Part shown: piece by piece, positions 1-9,290 of the stretch
How the letters are laid out: each line of letters starts with the position of its first letter
How positions within the stretch are numbered: the first letter of the stretch is position 1
Source: Cladorrhinum sp. PSN259
Lineage: Eukaryota; Ascomycota; Sordariomycetes; Sordariales; Podosporaceae
Direction: 5' to 3'
DNA length: 64,000 nucleotides
Assembly (NCBI GenBank): GCA_033725935.1
Contig: MU867064.1
Span: 248,001-312,000, forward strand
Made by a program: the position numbers and the translations under genes
Notes under the pieces: model-generated
Database searches by the model: none
What the model was told of the DNA's origin: nothing
The model's input: only the letters and a program-made list of their open reading frames with translations

Positions 1-1730
1 GGCGGCAACATTACTTGCCGTGTGATTGTCGACTGTGAGGGCTTCGGCCGTTTCGGAGACGGACCGCATCGGGGCAGTATTCCACCGTTTGGTCCTCCTC
101 GTAGAGGAAGGCATGGCCTTCCCAGAGATGACCAGCTTCCTCAGGTTGAGCCAAGATGCAGTTGCCGCGAATGCTCAAAAGCTGGCGTGAAGCAGGACCC
201 CAGTCCATGGTCTGGCTTTGACAAGGCCGATCCCAAGGATGAGTCTACGCTACCTGCTAACCGGGATCTCTTCTTCCATATCATTGGTCCTACAATCCCT
301 GCTTTCATCTTGAGCGAGCGGCGCTGGGGCCGAGTCCTCCTCTCAGGCCTCTCTGAGGTCAAGCCCGACCAAGATGCTTTCAAGTATCTGGTCCTTGACC
401 CCGAGATCAAGTTGACGGTCAAGGCCATGATTGGCAAGTTCGCTTCTCAGGACGGCAAGCTCACGCCCTGGCCTTCTGACTTTGTCAAGAATAAGGGCGA
501 GGGCCGCATTTTTTTGCTCCATGGATCGCCCGGTGTCGGCAAGACCTGTACCGCAGAGTGCGCCGCCGAGCTTGCTCGTCGCCCGCTTCTGGCTCTTACG
601 TCCGGAGACATTAGCACTAGCATGAGCGCCTCCGCCGTCGAAGGTGCGCTGAACTATTTCCTCAAGCTCGGCGAGCGGTTCGGCGCTCTGGTGCTTCTTG
701 ACGAAGCCGATGTCTATCTCGAGCAGCGCCGCACAAGGGATTTGAGGAGGAATGGGCTGGTGTCCATCTTCCTGCGCGCACTCGAGTACTACAGGGGCGT
801 TTTGTTCTTGACGACCAACAGGGTTGAGGCGTTTGATGACGCCTTCACTTCTCGTATTCATGTGACGCTTCACTATAAGCGCCTTGGAGACCAGGAGAGG
901 ACCAGGATTTGGATGCACAACTTTGAGAGGCTGGGTAAGCTTGCAACCCCTTTATTATTTCACAAAACTGGCCGGCATGCTAATGTGATTTACAGAACGC
1001 GATTCCAACAACAAGGTCTTTATCCCTCAGTCCACCAAGGAATTTGCGTTCGAATCGCCGTCTATGCGTGCTTTGCGCTGGAACGGTCGTGAGATTCGGA
1101 ATGCCCTGCAGACTGCTGTCGCCCTCGCCGAGACGGAAGCACTCGAAAATGCCTTGGAGACCATCACTGTGCACGATCGGCATCTAAAGGCTGTTGTCCG
1201 CATGAGCTCTAGCTTCAAGAGCTTCCTGAGCAAGCGTAGGGCTGCAGGGGCTGCCGAGGATGGCGACGAGGATGAGGGACATGTGATCCGTAGGAAGACG
1301 GACAGACTTGTTATCGCTGAGGCTGAAGGCGACGACGCTGAGGGGTCTGAGGAAGAAGAGAGTGAGAGGTAGGTGCTTGTTCTTTTTCCTAGCTACCCCT
1401 TTCCCCATACACCTATCTGCTCTCGTCGTACCATGATTTGGTAAGATTGGGATGGCAAATTCGGATATGAGACACTCGTTTTTCCTTGGTCAGATTTATC
1501 TGTCATCTTCATTTCGATGCGTAGTTTCTGTCGCTCATTTATATTGTACTCTTTTACTATACAGAGAAGAGGATGCAAGCCATCCTGCTCCCGGCTTGAT
1601 TCGGCATAACCAAAACCACGCCCAGGACGACTACCAACACCAGCTGCGTTGCCTCGAAATGCAGAACCGGAGGAGGTTAGAGATGGCACGGAGGGAGCAA
1701 GTAGAGAACGATGGAAGGCTTAACGGATGA
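1..1730 (+). CDS. AAA+ family ATPase, 5'-partial (three exons visible)
   Basis: Proposed CDS is join(<1..934, 996..1368, 1565..1730); the frame is open to the left edge, so the N-terminus is missing. The upstream part matches the fungal AAA proteins that carry an N-terminal beta-rich domain before the ATPase. Walker A is GSPGVGKT (about 523-546), Walker B is LVLLDEAD (about 688-711), sensor 1 is LTTNR (about 808-822), and an SRIH arginine-finger region follows. Intron 1 (935-995) has a CTAAT-like branch site. Intron 2 (1369-1564) removes the in-frame TAG at 1370 and joins R to EEDASHPAPG in phase. The last exon holds the DYQ..L..LE.QN..RL.MAR tail that I know from this fungal family, which supports the second intron. 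The protein is a predicted ATP-driven remodeller; its substrate is unknown. Confidence 0.85.
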
Positions 1731-2551
1731 ATCAGGCGTTGTCGTGTAATATCCACAGACTAGAAGACAAAAAAAAAACTTGTCAGAACCTCCGCAAGCT
1801 TGATCAGTTTTTCCCGGGGGGGGGGGGGGGGCCTTATTTGATTCGTTTTCTCAATCTTCTTATCATTCTTTCCCCGCTCACATCAACCCACGCAACTAGC
1901 TCACTAACTAGCTGCTAGGCATACGGATGCTGAGGAGCAAGCCAGACATGATGTAGAATAGACTCGTCTCACGCACAAACAGTTTACTCATTGCATGATC
2001 AGGGACCACAGGCGGAGGAGGGTAGATAAGGAGGGCATGAGGCGGCTGAATGAAGCCGGGAGGAAAAGGGTCGAAGCATTAAGGAGGCTGATGGAAGGTT
2101 TTGAGTAACTCAGTCATACGTAATTATCATGCCCAGTGGGCGGTTTCGAGAGCTTTTCATGAAAGTTCATGAGCGAATCGCAAGTGAGAGGGCAAAACGC
2201 TGGAACTTGAGCAAAGCGTTATAGTCAATGGATCGCAATGATTTGATTTTTACTTGCTGAATGTCTAAATCACCATCTCCCTAAGGGTTCTCCTTCCTAT
2301 ATAAACCGTACGTCGCGCCCATCGTATTCCCATTTAGCGTAAATCGACCCAATTCCCAAAGAACGCCTTTGCTTGACCAAGCAAGTGTCATTATATATAT
2401 GTGCTGTGCTAACGTGTCCCAAAAGCCGCCCGCTCGGGCTTGGTTGAACTACCTGATAATAATTGCCGAGAACGCCGTTAAATTTAAGAAAACCAATTCC
2501 CTGTCATGCCGCTGAAAGACTGAAGTATAGAGCAAAGCCCGCTCCCCCACT
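1731..2551. other. Intergenic, no gene seen
   Basis: This stretch separates the ends of the AAA ATPase (+) and atg6 (-), which converge. It holds a run of 16 G at 1816-1831 and AT-rich sequence, including TATATATAT near 2393. I see no coding frame with splice sites or recognisable protein similarity. Confidence 0.6.
1816..1831. repeat. G16 homopolymer
   Basis: Sixteen consecutive G bases follow TTTTTCCC in the 3' region of the AAA ATPase. Long G runs are uncommon and can form G-quadruplex-like structure or reflect sequencing slippage. The exact length is uncertain. Confidence 0.8.
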
Positions 2552-4089
2552 TCAAGCACCCGACGCCCGTCTACTCGCACGAGAGTTGACATTGCTGGCA
2601 TGGGCCAGCAGAAACTTACAGCAAGTGAGCGTCAGCTTACAGGCCTTGGCCCAGCTATCACCCTCCATATTCCCTATCTTAATGCTGACGTCCGCAATCC
2701 TATCGCCGTCGATAGCATACGGCAGACTCAGTGGGGTGCCCTCGGCTGTCGTCTGCGCATAAACGTGGGCACCGAGCATCTTGACGAGCTGCAAAAACTG
2801 GACCTGGGCATTATCAAACCTTCGGTGCATAAACGAAAGCCCCAGCGGAAAGTCACCACTCGAGAAGAGGTCATAAACGTGCCTTTTTGGCGGTGGTGGA
2901 GGGGCGGAGGTGGTGCGAGTATTTGCGAAACGACTGGAAGCCGGAGACTGATTCTCGAACCGCACAATGCGAGAGGAGGATCCCATGGGCTGGAGCTCGT
3001 AAGCTTCAAAGGTGAAGTTCAGTTTTTCGGCGACGGTGACGAGAAGAAGCAAGGCGTGCCCCCAGGCGGCGTTGATCTCGGGCCACTCAACAGGGTTGCT
3101 GTTGTTGATTCTTCCTAGACGCAAACCGTTGATGGTGGCGAAAGTACCATCGTGGCTGATGCAGAATGTATCGTTAAAGACGTTGCTGCGCTGGAGTTTT
3201 TCCAGTTGCCGTGAATCATGATCGAACTTGCTGTTAATGCTGTCGCGCTCGTTCTGAAAGTCAGCCAGTCGGCTCGCAAAGGCATTGCGCTCGCGCCAGA
3301 ACTGCTCTTCTTGCCCATCGACTTGGCGGGACTCCTCCTCGAGGGCCAGTAACTCGTTTTCTAATTCGGCCTTTTCCTTCTCGAGTTGCCGAATCTCTTC
3401 GCGCGCAGAGGCCTCGGCCTGCTGAGCCTTTCGGAGGGCTTCCTCCTGGGCTCGCAACTCCTCGTCTGTTGGCGCGCTTGCTTGGAGTTCCTTAAGAAAG
3501 CTCACATATGCATCCCTTTCCCGCGTTGTGGCATCGAACCTCTTTTTCAGTTCCTCTAACAATGTGTCGGTGCACTCGACGCAGACGGGATGGTCAATGT
3601 CCGATCTGGATGAAAGAATCTCGAACAGCTTGGCCATGCGCTCCATCTCATAGATCTTGGATGCATCGTCCTCGCCCGTTCGGCCATCGTATTCGCCACG
3701 CTTGCCTTGGGAAGGCTTCGCTGGTTGCTGGTTTCTTTGCGTACCGGGGGTGTTGGACGTGATTTGGGATTTGCTCAGGAAAATAAAAGACATATCTCCC
3801 CTGCCAGGCCCGCCATGACGCTTGAAGGTCGGCTGCCCAGCGTTTCGAGAGGCTTGTTCATATGTAGAGTTTCTCTCTCTGTCGTGGGAGTGTAATGGCC
3901 GAGAGGTTGCGGGAACCTTCTTGGGTGTTTGTTGGGAGTGTGTCGCTGGAACCGAATCGCTCAGGTCAGCTCTATCAGCCACTGGCAATTATGTGGTAAC
4001 TTACCAACCAGAAGGTCATATGCAGCTGGATTTAGGTCTTCCAGAGAACCGTCGAGCTTCAGCGGCGTCCGGCATTTCTGGCAATACAT
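2552..4089 (-). CDS. atg6: Autophagy protein Atg6 / Vps30 (Beclin 1 homologue)
   Basis: CDS is complement(join(2552..3945, 4005..4089)), 492 residues. Exon 1 encodes a CxxC N-terminus, MYCQKCRTPLKLDG, typical of filamentous-fungal Atg6. The intron (3946-4004, 59 bp) has a CTGAC branch site and restores the frame exactly. Next come a disordered linker and a BH3-like stretch (MSFIFLSKSQ). A coiled coil rich in E, A, Q and L follows, at roughly residues 150-265. The C-terminal evolutionarily conserved domain contains DLFSSGDFPLGLSFMHRRFD and ends near LLAHASNVNS. Atg6 is a core subunit of the class III phosphatidylinositol 3-kinase complexes with Vps34 and Vps15, acting in autophagosome formation and vacuolar sorting at endosomal membranes. 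It is divergent from vti1 across about 0.5 kb. Confidence 0.96.
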
Positions 4090-4598
4090 GATCGAGGCCT
4101 CAAGACAACAACGAGGTGTTGTTCCTGTTGTATTTCTACGTTTCGAGGTTGGCCACTAAAAGTTCCAGGTTGCCTTTGGGTGGAAGTCCGCTAAAGTTCA
4201 CGTCACGCTGCAAGTCCTCCACCCCACTGACAACCTTGTGAACCAGGGCCCTTGTTCCTCCATTTTTAAATCGGCCGGGGGGTGGCCTGCTGCTGCGCGA
4301 TTGTCTGCCCGCCCCCGTGTGATCGTCATGTGGTTGGTCTGTGCGTCATTGTCCTCGTCGTTTGTCGCCGGAACTAGGCAGCGTTGAATCTTGCCATTTC
4401 CATCAGCAAACAACATTCGAACATTTGAACATTACGAAGCGGATTGCGTACTCATCGGCCAAGAGACTTCGCCATAAAATTCAGCGACTTTATTTGACCA
4501 TCTGATAACCCAAGCAAGCAAGCAACCCCGCCAGAATATCACCACGAATAGTACCAACCTCATCGAAACCCAGCCCAGCCCCCGAATACTTCCAAACA
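4090..4598. promoter_or_regulatory. Divergent intergenic promoter region of atg6 and vti1
   Basis: These 509 bp lie between the two start codons and must hold both promoters. The part next to vti1 is C/A-rich, like many fungal 5' leaders. I could not assign individual transcription-factor sites. A short minus-strand ORF here (4198-4416) shows no sign of being a gene. Confidence 0.6.
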
Positions 4599-5343
4599 AT
4601 GTCGAACCCACTCGACACCGACGCCGGCACCGAGCTCTTTCGCCACTATGAAACTGAATATCAGCTCGTTCAGGCGGATTTGACGCAGAAACTTGACCAG
4701 ATCAATGAGTTATCAGGAGAGCCAAGGAAGGCTGCGTTGAGTGCGGCAGAGCGGGCGCTGGAGGAGACAGATGAGCTGTTGGGTCAAATGCAGATGGAGA
4801 AGCAAAATGTTCCATCCTCTCAACGAACTTCGATCAACCGACGACTTCGGGACTACAAGACAGACGTGGACGGCTACCGGCGAAAGCTGCGGACTTTGGC
4901 CGAGGACAGGAGTGCCTTGTTTGGTGGGAGATATTCCGACAACCCAGGCTCTTCCGCGGATGCCCATCTTGAGCAGAGACAGCAGCTGCTTTCAGGGACC
5001 GACCGTCTTGACCGCAGCACTCAGCGGCTCAAAGCTAGCCAAGCGCTGGCAAACGAGACAGAGGCTATTGGAGCCAATACTCTGGCCCAGCTGCACCAAC
5101 AGCGTGAGACAATCGTCCACACCACTCAAGTTTTGTACGAGAGCGAAGGATATGTTGATCGCAGCTTGAAGAGTCTAAAGGGCATCGCCCGTAGGTACGA
5201 CATGCTTGGTTTTATTCCTCGGTTTAGTCAAGTGAATCTAACTTTGCAACAATAGGATGGCTACGAATCGGATAATCACCATCGCGATTATTACTGTTTT
5301 AGTTCTGCTTATCATTGCTGTCATCTTCAGCAAGTTTAAATGA
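4599..5343 (+). CDS. vti1: v-SNARE Vti1
   Basis: CDS is join(4599..5194, 5256..5343), 227 residues. The N-terminal Habc-type helical bundle is followed by a SNARE motif, roughly residues 130-195. The 61-bp intron is phase 2 and lies just before the membrane anchor. Exon 2 encodes only that anchor, MATNRIITIAIITVLVLLII and so on, a single C-terminal transmembrane segment ending KFK. This is the standard tail-anchored Qb-SNARE layout and length. Vti1 acts in Golgi-to-endosome, vacuolar and retrograde fusion. The ATG at 4599 has the usual fungal leader context and gives the expected N-terminus. Confidence 0.95.
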
Positions 5344-5765
5344 TTGATGAGTTGGAAGATTCTAAGGCGTCTTGAATTTTTGGCGAACTGGTTATTAGAG
5401 AGTTTCTGGAGAGGGGCATGGAAATATGGTCATACCCGCGCCTTCTAATGAAATGACTGTATTTTAGCTTTCTATGACAATTTTGAGTACTTTAAGAAGT
5501 AGAGTAAACCATAGACGTATTGGCCATCCGTCTACATAGATGTCCACCGGTTTGATGGGCACGGTGGTTTCAGGTTCCTACAGCGACCAATCCACAGCGG
5601 TACCCCACTAAAAAGTACTTGATGCATGCACTCTGACTGCCTGCGTATGCACCCACGCGTACCATGTTCTAGGGAACAAAGCAATTGACGCGACTTCCAA
5701 GTTCCTTACTCTCAATAATCATTCCCCATTCAACCAAACAAGAAAACTACTTCCATGCGGTCGCC
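5344..5765. other. Intergenic, 3' region of vti1 and promoter of the Scm3-like gene
   Basis: No gene is visible. An upstream in-frame ATG at 5685 would add 27 residues to the next protein. I prefer the later ATG because of its family-like N-terminus. Confidence 0.55.
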
Positions 5766-8700
5766 ATGGAGCCGCCGACAAAGCGTCCAAGGTTTGGGCC
5801 TGGGCCTTTCGAAGACGAGGACCCAGACGAGGACGAACTAGTTTCGCGACCAGAAGAAGTCAATGCCCGCCGAGATCCGGGTTTACGATTCGAACGATCC
5901 CGCGCCTTTGCAGCATACAAGCTCAAGTCAGCTTTCGAGAGCATATTCGAGAAATATGGCAGAGATTTCGATGGCGTTGGCGACGAAATCGAGCTGAGTA
6001 CTGGAAAAATCATTGTCAACAATGGCCATCTACAGTCGCTCAAGGATGCCACTGAGATAGAGCAAGATGACGAGAATGAGGACGACGAAGAGGATAATAC
6101 AACCGCTGCTCCGAGGTCTCTGATTGAACAATCGGAACAACAAGAGGAAGCAAGCAATGAGCCCGATCATCAAAGACAACCAGGGCAAAAATCCCCGGTT
6201 TCAATACCACCACCACCACCACCAGTGCCACAACCACCACCACCAGTGCCACAACCACCACCACCAGTGCCACAACCACCGTCAATACCCCTCGCGATGG
6301 CGTCTTCATATTTTGGCGCGGGCTTGCTGGGCATGCCGCCGATGATTCCAAACCTGATGTATCCCCCTCATATGCAATACGGCGCATTTCCGATGCCTGC
6401 ACCACTGCCATACGGCGCACCACTGCCTATGCCCACGATGGATCCGACATGGCAAATTCCAGACCTGCCCATGCAGGTTTCACACGGTGCGCCCATCTCG
6501 GTGCCTATTCTTGATCCGACATGGCAGGCCCCTGAACTGCCTGCATCCGCTTTCAGCCCCCCAGAACCTCAGGCCACCCCTAAAAGAAAGAAAACGCGGC
6601 AGTCGTTGAGTACAGCAACAGAGAACGATGGCACCGACATAGATGACATTGTAGCAAAGAATACTCCCGGTGCGGCTCGAACCCAGAGTCAAGAGAAGCC
6701 AGAAGAATCTTCGGTCAGGAAGACGGTTTTACTGCCCCGACCAGCACCTCAGGTTGAGTCTGGGAAGAAGAAAAGAGGTACAAAGCCCAAGTCGAGCCAA
6801 AAAGACCCCAGTCAATCCGGAAGGCCTGTTGGGCGGACGCCCGCAAAGAAAGATAACAGCACTCCCTCGAGTACCACCAAGAAGCTTCGGAAAACGACTG
6901 CAGAAGCCCAGGTTGAGAGCCGGGAAACTTTGTTGGCCGAGTTAACACCATCAGCTATCAATAATCGGGCGTTAGTTCATGATTCCGACTCTCAATTTCA
7001 GGAAAAGGATTATCGTGGAGCAAGTCCTACAAGGGAACGAAAAGTGCTGACTGTGCGATCACGACTCGCTCGGGAAACTCCACTCAACAGCGTCGGATCA
7101 GATGTTTACATTGACCTCTCCCATCCCCTTGCAAAATCTGCACGAAAACCACAGAACCAAAGCCTGCGGGTGGAAATTATATCCAAAAGGCCAACTGATG
7201 TTTCATCTTACAGAGCCATTACTCCAGACACCATGGCAATTGCATCAAGCCCTCAAGAGCTTCTGTTGCCTGAGAAGGGTTTCGTGGAATCAACAGAATC
7301 AGCGGTTGTAGACAAAAGCATGAATCCACCCGATGTAAACAAGACGTCTAGTCTAGACGAGAGCAAAAACACACTGCCCTCGTCGACCAGTGAAGTCTTT
7401 ACGAGGAACAATATTGATACTGAGTATGGATTTTCCGATGAAGATGAGCCCCTCCCAAAAAGGAAACAGCCACAGGCCACGTCCGGCACGGTGAACGAAA
7501 AGGCTGTAAACACGCCACAACTGAATGTCCAACCGACAGATAAAACTACTGGTACAGTGGGGCCAGCATTCGAGGAAGCTCTCAATGAAAATAAATTTCC
7601 TCAAACGCACCGCGAAAGGCATCGCCAACCAAGCCCAGAGCCCCAACCAGACAATGAGATGAAATCTCGTTCATGTGTACAAAATCAGACGGCGTCCAGC
7701 TATGTCCCATACAGCACTGAACCCTCTAACCCCAAGACTGTGCCTCCACCGTCTAGTGAGAAATGGAGGCGGGGAAGGCCCAAAAGAAGGTCGATAGCTA
7801 GGAGACCTTCACAGGGCCCCGTTTTGGAGATCCCTGATTCCGATCCAGCGGGCGATCTACCCACCCAAGAAGAATTATACGAGTCTATTAGAATATCGTC
7901 ACCAATTCTATTATCCAAGGAGGATGATGAATATAGGAGAGCACCATCACCGACTCTGTCTTTTAAGGGTGGTGACGAGCCAGGTACGGAAGTACCAAAT
8001 CCTGACATTCAACATCCCCCCGAGGGGCCAACAGCTCAGGATGATGTACACCATCATCATCATCACACAACATGCTCACCGACCTTTCCGAGTGCTGAAG
8101 CCCAGGAGGATCCAGCTATCGTCCCTAAGGTAGCAGCAGCAACAGAGTTATTGGTATCGCCATCTAGAAAGTCCAAATCCAGCAGAACCAAAAAGCCCTC
8201 ACCCTCAACACCAATCAAGACTCCTCGCCAACAAACCATATGCAAATCACAGCCACGACCACCATTCTCAAAGACTCCAGCGGCAATCACCACCCACGCC
8301 ACGTCAGCGAAAAGAAAGAACAACATCCTCTCCCTCCTCTCCGATTCGGAAGACGAGCTGTCGATCATGTCCCCAATCACGCACATGACACCAACGATTC
8401 GATCCTCGCCTGCGTCTCATCATGTCCGTTTGTTCCCTTACTTCTCTAATAACCCTATTTCAGTGGGTAAACCATCGGCTACGCTCAAGCGGGATGCCCT
8501 CATTCTCTCGGCCAGTAAAGCGTCTGCCTTGAGGACCCCCGGTACTTCGAGAAGGTCTAACCGGAAGTCGAAAGGAATATCTGGGTCGGCTTCGGGAAGG
8601 AGGAACGGTGGCATGGGTATAGTGAATCATGCTACTCCTTCAAAGGGTTTCATGAGCGGCGGCGGTATTGGTATTGGAGATGACCTGGTGGTTGAGACAC

Positions 8701-8774
8701 CGGGCGGGACGGTGAGGAGGTGTGGAGAGAATGGGTTCAGGTGTGATAGGGACTTTTGTTTTGGTTGTTTGTGA
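5766..8774 (+). CDS. scm3: CENP-A (CenH3) chaperone Scm3/HJURP-like protein
   Basis: One uninterrupted frame of 1,002 residues starts at GCCATGGAG. The start gives MEPPTKRPRFG, which I recognise from filamentous-fungal Scm3 proteins. Residues about 40-95 hold the conserved core: AYKLKSAFESIFEKYGRDF, then GDEIELSTGKIIVNNGHLQSL. The middle is long, proline/serine-rich and probably disordered. It contains three PPPPVPQ heptads, an RRGRPKRR AT-hook-like motif near residue 670 and an H6 run. The C-terminus carries a cysteine cluster, ETPGGTVRRCGENGFRC and FCFGC, also typical of this family. Known role: depositing the centromeric H3 variant at kinetochores. The family call rests on motif memory, not a search. 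Confidence 0.75.
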   Translation: MEPPTKRPRFGPGPFEDEDPDEDELVSRPEEVNARRDPGLRFERSRAFAAYKLKSAFESIFEKYGRDFDGVGDEIELSTGKIIVNNGHLQSLKDATEIEQDDENEDDEEDNTTAAPRSLIEQSEQQEEASNEPDHQRQPGQKSPVSIPPPPPPVPQPPPPVPQPPPPVPQPPSIPLAMASSYFGAGLLGMPPMIPNLMYPPHMQYGAFPMPAPLPYGAPLPMPTMDPTWQIPDLPMQVSHGAPISVPILDPTWQAPELPASAFSPPEPQATPKRKKTRQSLSTATENDGTDIDDIVAKNTPGAARTQSQEKPEESSVRKTVLLPRPAPQVESGKKKRGTKPKSSQKDPSQSGRPVGRTPAKKDNSTPSSTTKKLRKTTAEAQVESRETLLAELTPSAINNRALVHDSDSQFQEKDYRGASPTRERKVLTVRSRLARETPLNSVGSDVYIDLSHPLAKSARKPQNQSLRVEIISKRPTDVSSYRAITPDTMAIASSPQELLLPEKGFVESTESAVVDKSMNPPDVNKTSSLDESKNTLPSSTSEVFTRNNIDTEYGFSDEDEPLPKRKQPQATSGTVNEKAVNTPQLNVQPTDKTTGTVGPAFEEALNENKFPQTHRERHRQPSPEPQPDNEMKSRSCVQNQTASSYVPYSTEPSNPKTVPPPSSEKWRRGRPKRRSIARRPSQGPVLEIPDSDPAGDLPTQEELYESIRISSPILLSKEDDEYRRAPSPTLSFKGGDEPGTEVPNPDIQHPPEGPTAQDDVHHHHHHTTCSPTFPSAEAQEDPAIVPKVAAATELLVSPSRKSKSSRTKKPSPSTPIKTPRQQTICKSQPRPPFSKTPAAITTHATSAKRKNNILSLLSDSEDELSIMSPITHMTPTIRSSPASHHVRLFPYFSNNPISVGKPSATLKRDALILSASKASALRTPGTSRRSNRKSKGISGSASGRRNGGMGIVNHATPSKGFMSGGGIGIGDDLVVETPGGTVRRCGENGFRCDRDFCFGCL
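6213..6275 (+). repeat. Coding minisatellite, three 21-bp units
   Basis: Three perfect head-to-tail copies of a 21-bp unit (CCACCACCACCAGTGCCACAA-type; 6213-6233, 6234-6254, 6255-6275) lie in the Scm3-like gene. They encode three PPPPVPQ heptads and are likely to vary in copy number between strains. Confidence 0.9.
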
Positions 8775-9290
8775 ATAGCTACTATACGCATTTGTTTTGG
8801 ATGGGCATTGAAAAAGTCCAATCATTGATAGCATAGCAGGTTTTTTGGAGGCTGGAAGTGGAGTTTATATAGTAAAGCACAGTTAGCCACTACTACATAA
8901 AGACGGGCTCAGCTGAGCCCCAGCTACGTACAATCAGCAATTCATGTGTTGTTCAATCCCATCTTGAAGCTACTGAGCATGATGTCACATCACCTGGGAG
9001 TTAATCGGGGGCAAAGTGCATTTGTTGGACCGAATGTCTTCGTAAACGAGGTACATACAAACAAACGAACATTGCATTTATCAATCAGTCCAACCTAAGA
9101 GCTTCCGAGCCAACGGCAGGAAAAGTCGGCCTACTACCCAATAAGGTATGCTTGTAACGGGCGGCGTAATAAGCAGGTAGCAAAAAGGAAAAAAAGCCAC
9201 CACAATGGAAGGGCAGATTGACCGGCACCTTGATAAGCGAAAACCCGAAGCCTCCATTTCCGTCCTGTAAAACAATGGCTATTCCCTGGC
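8775..9290. other. Intergenic between convergent genes
   Basis: These 516 bp separate the Scm3-like gene (+) and the symporter gene (-). They should hold both 3' untranslated regions. No further gene was seen. Confidence 0.55.

Noticed and set aside
343..918. 191-codon minus-strand ORF across the AAA ATPase
   Set aside because: It is antisense to Walker A and B coding sequence and has no domain; a shadow frame.
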